This document shows positions 53,287-62,824 of a stretch of DNA of 64,000 bases, in pieces. Under the pieces are notes generated by a model that was not told where the DNA came from, did not search any database, and saw nothing but the letters and a program-made list of their open reading frames with translations. The stretch's first letter is position 1; each line of letters starts with the position of its first letter. A program made the position numbers and the translations under genes. This stretch comes from Porticoccus sp002341315 (GTDB lineage Bacteria > Pseudomonadota > Gammaproteobacteria > Pseudomonadales > Porticoccaceae). The stretch lies in NCBI RefSeq assembly GCF_047634355.1, contig NZ_JBLIAL010000005.1, one strand, 5' to 3'.

Positions 53287-55419
53287 TCAATTCAACTCAC
53301 GGCGAAAAGGGGGCAGGTCATCGAGCATTTGCCTGCCATAGCGTTTGCTCACAATCCGGCGGTCAAGGATAGTAATTCTGCCGGTGTCCTGCTCCGTTCG
53401 AATCAGCCGCCCACAGGCCTGGTGTAACCGCAGGGAGGCATCGGGCAGCATCAACTCCATAAACGGATTGACGCCGCGGAGTTCCAGCCAACCCGACAGG
53501 GTTTGGTATACCGGATCATCCGGTACGGAAAACGGCAATTTGGCTATCACCACATGACGGCAGTAGTCACCGGGAAAATCCATGCCCTCGGCAAAACTGG
53601 CCAGACCAAAAATCGCGCTGCCCGATCCCTTATCAATCGTTGCGCGATGCCGACGGACAATCTCCTGGTTGGCCCACTGCCCCTGGAGCAGAATGGACTC
53701 CCGGCAGGTATCGGGCAACTGCTCGTAAACCTGTTCCATCTGTCGCCGCGAGGCAAACAGCACCAACGTCCCCTCTGACCAGTCCACCAGCTCTGGCATT
53801 GTTCGGATAAGCGCATCGGTATGGGCCTTGCTGTCACTGCCATCGGCGCCGATATCCGGTACCGACAGCGATCCGGCCCGGGCAAAATCAAACGCGCCGG
53901 CCACCGCCGTGAACGCCGTATCCGCCGGCAGGCCACAACGTTTGCCGAAATTCTCGAATTTGCCAAGAGTACGCAGGGTCGCCGAGGTAATCACCGCCGC
54001 ATGACAACGTTGCCAGAGATTCTCCCTGAACAGGCCACCCGCATCGGTGGGTGATGCCGATACCTGGATGTCCAGGACACCGCCGGCCTGCTGCTCAAGT
54101 GAGAGCCAGCGGGCATAGGGCGAGCTGTTGGCAAGATCATCCTCGCGAGCATAACAGCACCAGAGTTTCAGCACGCCATCGGTCCGTCCCTGCCAGATCC
54201 CCACCTGTTGAAAAAGCTGCTCAAGATCCACCCTGGGGACTGGAAAATGGGGCTCGTCCATCGCATCACCCAGCCGGTCGGAGAGCACCTCCAGCAGGGT
54301 TGATAGAACACCAAAGGTTTGCGCCAGATGACCTGCCAGCTCGCGAATATCCTCACCGGGATCACCATTCGGATAACACCAGCGCGGCTCCTCATCCCCA
54401 TCGTCAGCCTGAGCCAGAGATTTTTCCAGCACCGGGTAGACCATCCCCAATAATTTCTCTGCATCACCGGCAGCAGCCGTCAGCTTTTCAAGACGGCTCT
54501 GTATTTCCGGCGCGTCTTTCAGTAGTTCGTACCAACTATCCACCTGCTTCTGCAGCTTGCCCAGCCAATGGCTTGTGGTTCGCAGTCTGCAACTACCGGC
54601 AAAATGATTGAGCGCTGTGCCAACAATGCGGTGCCCCTCATCAAACAGGTAAATCGTGTCCTCCGGCGGGGGCAGAATGACACCACCACCCAACGCCAGA
54701 TCTGCCATGACCAGATCGTGGTTGGCCACGATACAATCGGCCTGATCCAGTTCGTCACGAGCGTTGAAAAAACAGCACTCACGAATCAGGCGACAGCGAC
54801 GACCAGCACATTGACGCCGATCTACGGTCAGGGGCCGCCAGTCACTGTCTTCGAGCGATTCCGACCAGGCATCCCGGTCACCCGCCCATTGATCCGTTTG
54901 CAGGGCGTCATTCATGGCACGATAGGTGGCAATCAATTTGCCGGTGGGATTAAAGCTGACCTCATCCTCGAACAGGAACTGACCGCTGTCTTTCGCAGTG
55001 GCACTGTCCAGGCATTGTTCAAGACGAACCGGACAAAGATAGCGACCGCGCCCCTTGGCCAGGGAGACTCGGTAATCCCAGCCGGTACTTTTGAGCAGGG
55101 CCGGGATATCGCGGTTAACCAATTGTTCCTGCAGCGCCACCGTGCCGGTGGCAATCACCACCCGTTTGCCGCGATGCCGTGCAATCGGCAACGCCGCCAA
55201 CAGATACGCCAGAGTCTTGCCGGTTCCAGTGCCCGCCTCCACAACACAGACCGGGTTGCCCGCTTTGCGATGTCCCTCCGCATCACTGTCAATGGAGCCC
55301 AGACTGTTGGCAATGGCCGCAATCATCTGCTTCTGTCCCAATCGGGGCCGCAAACCATTGCTGTCGAGAAAAGCGCGGTAGCCTCCCTGGATAGTGTTCC
55401 TCAGCTCCTCTTCCAGCAC
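53287..55419 (-). CDS. dinG: ATP-dependent DNA helicase DinG
   Basis: XPD-like SF2 helicase with a 4Fe-4S cluster, 710 residues, which unwinds R-loops and damaged DNA. Walker A is AGTGTGKTLAYLLA near residue 63. The cluster cysteines appear in LCPVRLEQC and QCAGRRCRLIRECC. Motif II is DEGHRI, and the C-terminal motifs are FAEGMDFPGD and HQACGRLIR. The GTG start at 55419 lies two bases after the stop of the acyltransferase gene, so the two are tightly coupled. Confidence 0.94.
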   Translation of the reverse strand: MLEEELRNTIQGGYRAFLDSNGLRPRLGQKQMIAAIANSLGSIDSDAEGHRKAGNPVCVVEAGTGTGKTLAYLLAALPIARHRGKRVVIATGTVALQEQLVNRDIPALLKSTGWDYRVSLAKGRGRYLCPVRLEQCLDSATAKDSGQFLFEDEVSFNPTGKLIATYRAMNDALQTDQWAGDRDAWSESLEDSDWRPLTVDRRQCAGRRCRLIRECCFFNARDELDQADCIVANHDLVMADLALGGGVILPPPEDTIYLFDEGHRIVGTALNHFAGSCRLRTTSHWLGKLQKQVDSWYELLKDAPEIQSRLEKLTAAAGDAEKLLGMVYPVLEKSLAQADDGDEEPRWCYPNGDPGEDIRELAGHLAQTFGVLSTLLEVLSDRLGDAMDEPHFPVPRVDLEQLFQQVGIWQGRTDGVLKLWCCYAREDDLANSSPYARWLSLEQQAGGVLDIQVSASPTDAGGLFRENLWQRCHAAVITSATLRTLGKFENFGKRCGLPADTAFTAVAGAFDFARAGSLSVPDIGADGSDSKAHTDALIRTMPELVDWSEGTLVLFASRRQMEQVYEQLPDTCRESILLQGQWANQEIVRRHRATIDKGSGSAIFGLASFAEGMDFPGDYCRHVVIAKLPFSVPDDPVYQTLSGWLELRGVNPFMELMLPDASLRLHQACGRLIRTEQDTGRITILDRRIVSKRYGRQMLDDLPPFRRELN

Positions 55420-55421
55420 GC

Positions 55422-56570
55422 CTAAACCAGACCGAGTTTCAGTTTGCTGCGCACCGGGTTGGCATACATGTTCAGTACAATATCTCGATAGGCCTCCGGC
55501 ATGGCGAGGATGCGCCCCTCAAAAGCCCGGGTTTTCCTCGCCCAGTCACAGGGATGCTGTGCTTTCCAGTGAGCCAGTTGCGGTGAATCGCCTTCCAGTT
55601 TCTGAAAGGCAATCAAATTGGTGGGTTGCAGATGGTAATTACCGATAATTTGCCGGTCCACCGCCTCGGCCATGGCCTCGGGGGTGTCAATTGACCCGTC
55701 CAGCGGATCACCGAAAGTCACATGGACAGCGCCCTTGCGGCCCACAATACCCTGATAGATGCTCAACAGGTCTTCGTGCGCCTCTTTCTCATAAGCCCCC
55801 GCTGTTTGACGGGTATAAAGCTCTTTAGCCTTCGCCTCATCCAGCGGATCCAGCTCATAGGAAATGGCCACCGGCACCACCTTTAACTCACGGATAGCAT
55901 CGGCAAAGCTCTGCTCCCTGGTCTTGCTCAATGAGAGCATTTTCAACAGGGCCTTTTCCGTTTTATCCACACCGTCCTTTGCTCGGCCTTCCCGCTGAGC
56001 TATCCACACAGAAGCCCGCTCTTCAAGCAGGGAAAAACGGATGTAGCGCGACAGTTGTACCAGTGCAGTGAGTTTTTCCCGCCGCCCTACCGGGGAGCGT
56101 TTGACGATGAAACTCTTGTTGATGCGCATCAAATCGGACGTAAAATCCTTGGTCAACAAATTGTCACCAATAGCAATCCGCACCGTATCGCGACCGTTGT
56201 GGTAGAGCACAAAATTGACAAACGCCGGGTCCATGGCGATATCGCGATGGTTGCTGATATACAAATAAGCCGAGTCCGGGTCCAACCTCTCCAGTCCCGA
56301 TACGGTTACCTCGGTACCAATATTGCGTAGCAGGTTGGCCATGCTGGCGCCCACAGCTTCCTGAAAATCCCGTACATTATCAATTTTGGCAAAGGCTTTT
56401 CTCAGTACACGGCTGATCAGTGGTCGCATCAGCCAGGGCATCCAGCGACCCAGACGCCGATATTTGATGGACATCAGCGTATCGATGAATTCCCGATCAA
56501 TGGCCAGGCGGGCCAGTACATCGGGCACTTCGCTATCGTAGTAGGGACGAATATCGTCAAATTCGTTCAT
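55422..56570 (-). CDS. PlsC-type glycerophosphate acyltransferase-like protein
   Basis: A 382-residue acyltransferase-domain protein. The catalytic histidine motif is ISNHRDIAMDP (residues about 111-121), a variant of NHx4D with an extra residue. A second block is SVWIAQREGRAKDG, equivalent to the EGTRS-type region. The C-terminal part has a conserved but uncharacterised sequence (QIIGNYHLQPTNLIAF). It probably acylates lysophosphatidate or a related lipid at the inner membrane. The ATG at 56570 is chosen over longer starts that lack a ribosome site and overlap pyrB. Confidence 0.82.
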   Translation of the reverse strand: MNEFDDIRPYYDSEVPDVLARLAIDREFIDTLMSIKYRRLGRWMPWLMRPLISRVLRKAFAKIDNVRDFQEAVGASMANLLRNIGTEVTVSGLERLDPDSAYLYISNHRDIAMDPAFVNFVLYHNGRDTVRIAIGDNLLTKDFTSDLMRINKSFIVKRSPVGRREKLTALVQLSRYIRFSLLEERASVWIAQREGRAKDGVDKTEKALLKMLSLSKTREQSFADAIRELKVVPVAISYELDPLDEAKAKELYTRQTAGAYEKEAHEDLLSIYQGIVGRKGAVHVTFGDPLDGSIDTPEAMAEAVDRQIIGNYHLQPTNLIAFQKLEGDSPQLAHWKAQHPCDWARKTRAFEGRILAMPEAYRDIVLNMYANPVRSKLKLGLV

Positions 56571-56628
56571 AGGACCTGCATGGTAATAAATGATTATCGA
56601 CTGTCCACAGGGAAAGCCGTGGGATGGA

Positions 56629-57645
56629 TCAGGGTGACAAGCGCGGGTTATACCAACAGACCTCAGTGGCGTATTTTTCCACCAGGTGGGTGACATCCAG
56701 AATCATCGAAAACAGCGCCATTCTCACCAGCAGGCCATTGTCCGTCTGACGAAAAATAGCCAGGTTCGGGTTACTGTCCAGATCACAATCCAGCTCGTTG
56801 GCTTCCGCCCGGGAGTCTCGCGGCAGCGGATGCATAATGACGGTATTGGGTTCACAGTTCGAGGTATAAATCGCCTGGTTAAGACGAAACCGTCCGCGAT
56901 ACAGGTCCGCCTCATCCTTACTGGAAAAACGCTCTTCCTGAATACGTGTGGAGTAGACAATATCCACATGCGCAATGCTCGGCTCAAGCCGGTCTGATTC
57001 GTCCACCTTGACTCCCGCCGCACGCATCTCCTCAACCAGCTCCCTGGGCATGGCCAACTCCCTTGGGGAAACCAGCTCCACTGAAATGTGCCGGAACAGC
57101 ATCAGTAACCGGCACAGGGAATGCACCGTACGGCCATGCTTGAGGTCACCGATCATGGCAACCCGCAGTCCGTCCAACTGGCGTCCGCGACCTTTCAGCT
57201 CTTTTTCAATGGTATAGAGATCCAGCAGCGCCTGACTAGGGTGTTCATTGCTGCCGTCGCCGCCATTGATCACAGGAACCCGGCTGGAGGAGGCGAAGGC
57301 CGCTGCAGAACCGGACTGAGGGTGGCGCAGGCAGATAATGTCGCTAAATCCGGATAATACCCGTGCCGTATCCTGGAGCGACTCGCCCTTGGTCAGCGCC
57401 GATGCCTCGAAACCGGCGGTTTCACGCACTTCACCGCCGAGGAGATTGAATGCACTGCCAAAGCTGATCCGCGTTCGGGTGCTCGACTCAAAAAACATAT
57501 TGCCGAGGATTGCGCCTTCCAGTACACGAGTGATTTTCTGCCGCTGCGCGTAGGGCTCCATGCGGTCGGCTACCCGGAAAATCCGATCAATATCGTCGCG
57601 CTCAAACTGACTGATGGAAAGAATACTGGCGCCTTTGAATTCCAC
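56629..57645 (-). CDS. pyrB: Aspartate carbamoyltransferase catalytic chain
   Basis: Second step of pyrimidine synthesis, joining carbamoyl phosphate and aspartate; 338 residues. The carbamoyl-phosphate loop is FFESSTRTRISFGSAF. RHPQSGSAA and GDGSNEHPSQALLDL are the further substrate blocks, and HPLPRDSRAEA is the aspartate-side loop. It starts with GTG at 57645 with GAGGGG upstream. No pyrI or pyrC gene is adjacent, and the C-terminus is longer than in E. coli PyrB. Confidence 0.94.
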   Translation of the reverse strand: MEFKGASILSISQFERDDIDRIFRVADRMEPYAQRQKITRVLEGAILGNMFFESSTRTRISFGSAFNLLGGEVRETAGFEASALTKGESLQDTARVLSGFSDIICLRHPQSGSAAAFASSSRVPVINGGDGSNEHPSQALLDLYTIEKELKGRGRQLDGLRVAMIGDLKHGRTVHSLCRLLMLFRHISVELVSPRELAMPRELVEEMRAAGVKVDESDRLEPSIAHVDIVYSTRIQEERFSSKDEADLYRGRFRLNQAIYTSNCEPNTVIMHPLPRDSRAEANELDCDLDSNPNLAIFRQTDNGLLVRMALFSMILDVTHLVEKYATEVCWYNPRLSP

Positions 57646-57719
57646 ACTCTGCCCCTCGATGAATAACAAAACCGCTGCATTTTAGCGACTTTGTCAGGTG
57701 TGAACCAGCAGCCCACCTA

Positions 57720-59150
57720 TTATAAAATCTGATCACCCCACTCTCGCAGGGCGTGGAGAATAGTTCTGTCCCGCTCGGACAAATCTTCCCTGGCATGCAA
57801 CGCTTCTATCTGCGCGTAAAAATCGTTCAGCGAGAGATAGCCGCCCCTGCCATTGGTCAACTGTTGAAAACGGCACTCCTGCCAACAGTTTCGTTCCTCA
57901 TCAGTGAGCGTGTCGGGGAAATTTTTCGCTCGATACAGGAACAGCAGCTCACGGTAACGCTGATCTCGAAAATGCAGGCTGTCACTGGCCAGCTCGCTGG
58001 CACTGGCAGACCTCACCGCTGAGAAAAGTGCCTTGTCGGCCTCACTGGCGAAACCCTCATAGAGGGCCTGTTCGGCATTCTCGCGGGGCTCATACTGCTG
58101 GCTTGCAAAAACCGCAGCCAGCTTGGCACTCAAATCCTGTGAAAGCAGCAGCTGCCATTGTTTTTCGCACCTCGCAAGATCAATACCCAGTCGCTGGGCG
58201 GCTGCAGTATCCATCAACCGTGGCGTTGCCACGACCGGGCAACGGTTCAACTGCACACCTTTCAAGGGTATCCGGCTTACCCCTTCGGGCAATGCATCCG
58301 TGCGGGTAAAGAGCCGCTCACTGATCTGCTCGGCTGATAATTCGAGCAGCGCACGAGCATCTCCCATCAGGTTAAAACAGATAATGGCATTTTTGTTCAC
58401 GGGGTGTTGCGCCAGGGGCATCATGAGCGCCGTATAGCCATTCTCCCTCGGTAATTTCCCGGAAACATGTAAAAAAGGCTTGCGGTGATTGAGATTGATC
58501 AATTCAGCCACCTTGTGTTTCAGGCGGTGCTCATAGACATACTGATACAACTGTGGCTGCTTCTCCCGGACAAGTCTTGCCATGGCAATGGTCGCCATAA
58601 CATCCGACAGGGCATCGTGAGCCGACTCATGACTGATGCCATTGGCCTGAGTGAGTTGCTCCAGTTTAAAACAGGGAGAACCATCGTCGTAATCGGGCCA
58701 CTTGATACCATCGGGCCGCAGGGCTCTGGCAAGCCGGACCATATCGATAATATCCCAGCGGGAATTGCCCTGCTTCCATTCCCGCTCATAGGGGTCATAG
58801 AAGTTCCGGTAAAGGGTATGGCGGGTCACCTCATCATCAAACCGGATACTGTTGTAACCGACGCCACAGGTGCCGGGAACCGACAATTCACGGTGAATCT
58901 GCTCAATGAAAGTACGCTCTGGCACGCCTTTATCGAGAGCATTCTGGGGTGTAATGCCTGTCACTAGTGACGCCATCGGAGAAGGTAGGCGATCCAGGGG
59001 TGGCCGACAATACAGTCGCAACGGCTCGCCGATAACTTCCAATGACTCGTTGGTGCGAATCCCGGCAAACTGCGAGGGGCAATCGCGGGCGGGGTCAATA
59101 CCAAAGGTTTCGTAATCGTGCCAGTAAAGTGTGTTCACGCCAGTGTCCAT
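57720..59150 (-). CDS. sbcB: Exodeoxyribonuclease I
   Basis: DnaQ-like 3'-5' single-strand exonuclease of 476 residues. The first acidic motif is WHDYETFG (Asp and Glu), followed by GYNSIRFDDEVTRH (ExoII) and HDALSDVMATIAMARL (ExoIII). The C-terminal SH3-like and helical domains follow, with RYRELLFLYRAKNFPDTLT. The length matches family members. The ATG at 59150 is used; a GTG at 59159 is possible. Confidence 0.94.
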   Translation of the reverse strand: MDTGVNTLYWHDYETFGIDPARDCPSQFAGIRTNESLEVIGEPLRLYCRPPLDRLPSPMASLVTGITPQNALDKGVPERTFIEQIHRELSVPGTCGVGYNSIRFDDEVTRHTLYRNFYDPYEREWKQGNSRWDIIDMVRLARALRPDGIKWPDYDDGSPCFKLEQLTQANGISHESAHDALSDVMATIAMARLVREKQPQLYQYVYEHRLKHKVAELINLNHRKPFLHVSGKLPRENGYTALMMPLAQHPVNKNAIICFNLMGDARALLELSAEQISERLFTRTDALPEGVSRIPLKGVQLNRCPVVATPRLMDTAAAQRLGIDLARCEKQWQLLLSQDLSAKLAAVFASQQYEPRENAEQALYEGFASEADKALFSAVRSASASELASDSLHFRDQRYRELLFLYRAKNFPDTLTDEERNCWQECRFQQLTNGRGGYLSLNDFYAQIEALHAREDLSERDRTILHALREWGDQIL

Positions 59151-59170
59151 CGCCCCCACGCATCCCTCAA

Positions 59171-59197
59171 CGAAAAACGGCGTCCGAGGACGCCGTT
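59171..59197 (-). terminator. Terminator after ompA
   Basis: Stem AACGGCGTC/GACGCCGTT with a tetraloop and a T run on the leftward strand. It lies 31 bases after the ompA stop. Confidence 0.8.
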
Positions 59198-59227
59198 AGT
59201 GTCGTGCAAAAAACCGTCAAACCCGGT

Positions 59228-60193
59228 TTATTTAACCACTTCGGTGTAGGTCATTTCACCGACCACACGACGGTTGCGAGCGCGTCCTTCGTCGGTGTTG
59301 TTGTCGACAAGCGGACGGGTTTCACCGTAGCCGCTAGTGGTAATGCGATTGGCAGCAATACCGTAATCTTCGACGATTTTTGCTTTAACCGCTGCGGCGC
59401 GGTCTTCTGACAACGTCTGGTTGTACTCATCCGGGCCAAGCGAGTCAGTGTGACCTTCGAGTTCCAGAGTAATGTCATCATGCACCTTCATCGCACTGGC
59501 CACTGCCTGCAGTTCATCACCGTAGATGGCACGAACGATTGCCTTGTCAAATTCGAATTCAACATTCAGGCGAATCGTGATAGTGCGTTTTTCGGGCTCT
59601 GGCGCCGGTGGTTTTGGCTCAGGAGCTGGGGCAGGCTCGGCAACGACCGGGACAACCGGCTTGTTAAAGTAGTAATTCACGGCAAAGTTGACGGAAGCAT
59701 CATTAACACCCTGGAAACCGCCTTCACGCACCTTGCTGTGCAAACGTGCATCGCCACGGAATTCCCACTGCTCGGCAATCATTTTGGAGAGACCAACACC
59801 GACCTGCAGCTGATGAGTATATTTTTCTTCGGACTGGAGATTGTTTTCGTTGCTGCCACTGCGATCATAGTAGCTTGCACCTGCCAGCATGTAAGGGCGC
59901 CAGCCACCATTGTCTTCACCAAACCAGTAGTAGGCATTGATCTGCGAAACTTCAAGATCCGCATCGGCGATATCGTGACCGTAGCTCGCTTCAATGGCCC
60001 AGTCATTTGAAAAACGATAACCCAGGTTCAGACCCAAAACACCCGATTCATCATGTCCACTGATAACACGATCACTATCCAGATAGTAGTAACCGAGTGA
60101 CGGACCCAAATATAAACCTTCCGGTGTCTGCGCTGTCGCTGACACAGATACGGCTAAAAGTAATGTACCCATTACAGCTGAAATCTTCTTCAT
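59228..60193 (-). CDS. OmpA-family outer-membrane protein
   Basis: A 321-residue porin-like protein. It has a signal peptide (about 21 residues, ending ATA), an eight-strand barrel with aromatic-rich strands (GLYLGPSLGYYYLDSD) and a Pro/Glu/Ala linker (AEPAPAPEPKPPAPEPEK). The C-terminal OmpA domain binds peptidoglycan, with YNQTLSEDRA, ITTSGYGETRP and ARNRRVV. GGTGG precedes a double ATG; I chose the second. It anchors the outer membrane to the cell wall. Confidence 0.9.
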   Translation of the reverse strand: MKKISAVMGTLLLAVSVSATAQTPEGLYLGPSLGYYYLDSDRVISGHDESGVLGLNLGYRFSNDWAIEASYGHDIADADLEVSQINAYYWFGEDNGGWRPYMLAGASYYDRSGSNENNLQSEEKYTHQLQVGVGLSKMIAEQWEFRGDARLHSKVREGGFQGVNDASVNFAVNYYFNKPVVPVVAEPAPAPEPKPPAPEPEKRTITIRLNVEFEFDKAIVRAIYGDELQAVASAMKVHDDITLELEGHTDSLGPDEYNQTLSEDRAAAVKAKIVEDYGIAANRITTSGYGETRPLVDNNTDEGRARNRRVVGEMTYTEVVK

Positions 60194-60333
60194 CATATCC
60201 ACCATAAATTCCAATTTAATAAAACCAGGCTCCTCGCCTTGTTACAACAGTAACTGTGTTGAGTTTACTACATTTCCGGTTTTTTTTCCTGTTATGACGC
60301 TCTTTTTACAGAAAAGATTGTCTAACCAACCGG

Positions 60334-61848
60334 TCAAATTATCAACTCGCGCTCTTCAATACGGGCCTGCCAGATTTTTGGACCAGTCTGGTGCACTGAC
60401 TCACCTTTCGAGTCCACCGCCACGGTCACCGGCATATCGACAATCTCGAATTCGTAGATCGCCTCCATGCCGAGATCTTCAAACGCCACCACCTTCGCAC
60501 CGGTAATCGCCTTGGACACCAGGTAGGCTGAACCGCCCACCGCCATCAGATAAACGGCCTCATTATCGCGGATCGCTTCAATGGCTACCGGCCCGCGCTC
60601 GGCTTTGCCGATCATACCGATCAGTCCGGTCTGCTCCAGCATAGTACGAGTAAATTTATCCATCCGGGTTGCGGTGGTTGGACCGGCGGGACCCACCACT
60701 TCATCTCTGACAGGGTCCACCGGCCCCACGTAATAGATAAACCGACCCGTCATATCCACCGGCAGTTTTTCGCCCTTGGCCAGCATGTCCACCATTCGTT
60801 TATGAGCGGCATCGCGCCCGGTCAGCATTTTGCCGGACAACAACAGGGTTTCACCGGTTTTCCAGGCCTTGATGTCTTCCCGGGTGACGGTATCCAGATT
60901 GACCCGGCGCACACTGTCGCCGACTTCCCAGGCAATGTCCGGCCAATCATTGAGATCCGGTGCCGTCTGATAGGCTGGTCCGGAGCCGTCCAGCGTGAAA
61001 TGGGTATGGCGTGTGGCAGCACAATTGGGAATCAACGCCACCGCCTTGTTGGCCGCGTGGGCGGGAAAATCTTTGACCTTGATATCCAGCACAGTGGTCA
61101 GACCGCCCAATCCCTGCGCGCCGATGCCCAGGTTATTGACCTTCTCAAACAACTCCAGACGCAGCTCTTCCGCGCGACAGGATGCGCCACGGGCTCGCAA
61201 CTCCTGAATATCGATGGGCTCCATCAGTGACTCTTTGGCCAGCAACATGGCTTTTTCGGCGGTACCGCCGATGCCGATACCGAGCATTCCCGGCGGACAC
61301 CAACCGGCTCCCATTTTGGGAACCTGTTCCAACACCCAGTCCACTACCGAATCAGAGGGGTTCAGCATAGCGAACTTGGACTTTGCTTCGGAACCGCCAC
61401 CCTTGGCGGCCACATCGATTTCCACGGTATCACCCGGCACTATTTCATAATTGATCACCGCCGGCGTATTGTCACCAGTGTTTTTGCGGGCACCGTCCGG
61501 ATCCGCCAATACCGAAGCGCGCAAAACGTTGTCCGGGTTTTTGTAGGCACGACGCACCCCTTCGTTAATCATGTCGGTGACACTCATGTCACCCTGCCAC
61601 TGCACGTTCATACCGACCTTGACGAACACGTTGACGATGCCGGTGTCCTGACAGATCGGGCGGTGGCCCATGGCGCACATGCGGGAATTGATCAGAATCT
61701 GGGCCATGGCGTCCTTCGCCGCCTGGGATTCCTCACGCTCATAGGCCTCATTTACCGCCTGGATAAAATCCACCGGGTGGTAGTAAGAAATGAATTGCAG
61801 CGCATCGGCCACACTATCAATCAGATCGTCTTGTCGAATTACAGTCAT
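60334..61848 (-). CDS. Class I fumarate hydratase
   Basis: Iron-sulfur fumarase of the FumA/FumB type, 504 residues, converting fumarate and malate in the citric acid cycle. The N-terminal domain has cysteines in SRMCAMGHRPICQDTG that fit 4Fe-4S ligands. GTAEKAMLLAKE and the PAGPTTATRMDKFT and GKAERGP blocks of the C-terminal domain follow. Full length and intact. It lies 49 bases after the coiled-coil membrane protein gene and may share its transcript. Confidence 0.93.
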   Translation of the reverse strand: MTVIRQDDLIDSVADALQFISYYHPVDFIQAVNEAYEREESQAAKDAMAQILINSRMCAMGHRPICQDTGIVNVFVKVGMNVQWQGDMSVTDMINEGVRRAYKNPDNVLRASVLADPDGARKNTGDNTPAVINYEIVPGDTVEIDVAAKGGGSEAKSKFAMLNPSDSVVDWVLEQVPKMGAGWCPPGMLGIGIGGTAEKAMLLAKESLMEPIDIQELRARGASCRAEELRLELFEKVNNLGIGAQGLGGLTTVLDIKVKDFPAHAANKAVALIPNCAATRHTHFTLDGSGPAYQTAPDLNDWPDIAWEVGDSVRRVNLDTVTREDIKAWKTGETLLLSGKMLTGRDAAHKRMVDMLAKGEKLPVDMTGRFIYYVGPVDPVRDEVVGPAGPTTATRMDKFTRTMLEQTGLIGMIGKAERGPVAIEAIRDNEAVYLMAVGGSAYLVSKAITGAKVVAFEDLGMEAIYEFEIVDMPVTVAVDSKGESVHQTGPKIWQARIEERELII

Positions 61849-61897
61849 GTCACTCTCTCAAGGGTAATCTATCCGAAATGGTTTTAGTTCCTGGCGA

Positions 61898-62692
61898 TCA
61901 GCCTGGGGGGGCGCCCAACTGCTGCTTGATCAACTGCAGATCGCGATTGACCTGAAGCCGATAGGCATCAATGGCACGAATGGCCTCTTCATTTGCCGCT
62001 GTCCGGGCACTGGAATCCCTAGCCGTTTTATCGACCGCATTGAGACGTGCAGTAATATCCTGCAACTGACTCGCCAAATCGTTTACCTCCAGCTTGGCTG
62101 CCATGGCAGAACTCGCTGCGGTTTCCACCGACTGACCGGCCTTGTCAACTTTGCTGGCAAGCGCGGCTATCTCCTTTTTGCGAGCCGCAGCAGAAGCCTG
62201 CAAACCGTTAATGGCCTTATCCTGCGCAGCAAGGGTTGCGCCCTGGGACTCGATAGTTTTGCTGTTTGTATCAATAGTTTTACGATTTGTATCGTAAGAA
62301 ACACCCCACAGTTTACGAATTTCCGACCAGTGCTTATCCAGCGCCTCAGTATGTTCGCGAATTTTCATGCCGAGGGTGGCACCAGACTGATTGAGCGATT
62401 CATCCGTGGATACGATCTTGGCTTCCAGCTCGTCAAAGCGGGACTGCAATTGCGCCAAGCGAGCTTTCTCCTGAACCAGCATATAGCCCATTCCGGCAAG
62501 ACCCAGCAACAGCACCAGCACCAGCAACTTCCAGACCCCGCTGATTGATCCACCACCATGCGAATCAGACGGTGGCGGCCGTTTCGCTGCTCGCCTGCGG
62601 CCATCGTCAACCGTACCACCCGAGGATCGACCAATACGGTCATCACTTTCCGGAACGATTGGATCAAAACGTTTAAAATCCCTGTCTGTCAT
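61898..62692 (-). CDS. Membrane-anchored coiled-coil protein of unknown function
   Basis: A 264-residue protein I do not recognise beyond its layout. It has a polar, Arg/Pro-rich cytoplasmic segment (1-52), one membrane helix (about 53-73, LLVLVLLLGLAGMGYMLV) and a long periplasmic coiled coil (about 75-260). The coil holds repeating NRKTIDTNSKTIESQGATL-type heptads and Ala/Ser-rich stretches. It precedes the fumarase gene by 49 bases. Its function is unknown; a structural or envelope-linked role is plausible. Confidence 0.7.
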   Translation of the reverse strand: MTDRDFKRFDPIVPESDDRIGRSSGGTVDDGRRRAAKRPPPSDSHGGGSISGVWKLLVLVLLLGLAGMGYMLVQEKARLAQLQSRFDELEAKIVSTDESLNQSGATLGMKIREHTEALDKHWSEIRKLWGVSYDTNRKTIDTNSKTIESQGATLAAQDKAINGLQASAAARKKEIAALASKVDKAGQSVETAASSAMAAKLEVNDLASQLQDITARLNAVDKTARDSSARTAANEEAIRAIDAYRLQVNRDLQLIKQQLGAPPG

Positions 62693-62780
62693 GATGGCGT
62701 TAACCTTTGGTTACAAAACATCGTTCAAGTATGGACACACCCCGCCGAGCGGAGCGCGTTATTATATACGTCTCAAGCAC

Positions 62781-62810
62781 AAAAAAACCGGCCCCAGGGC
62801 CGGCTTTTTT
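62781..62810. terminator. Bidirectional terminator
   Basis: CCGGCC/GGCCGG stem flanked by seven A and six T. It lies 14 bases after the stop of the Urate_ox_N gene and can act in both directions. Confidence 0.85.
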
Positions 62811-62824
62811 ATGCCGTGCAGTGC

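Noticed and set aside
54568..55425. A 285-residue open frame opposite dinG
   Set aside because: It covers the DinG Walker A and iron-sulfur region on the other strand, with no motif of its own.
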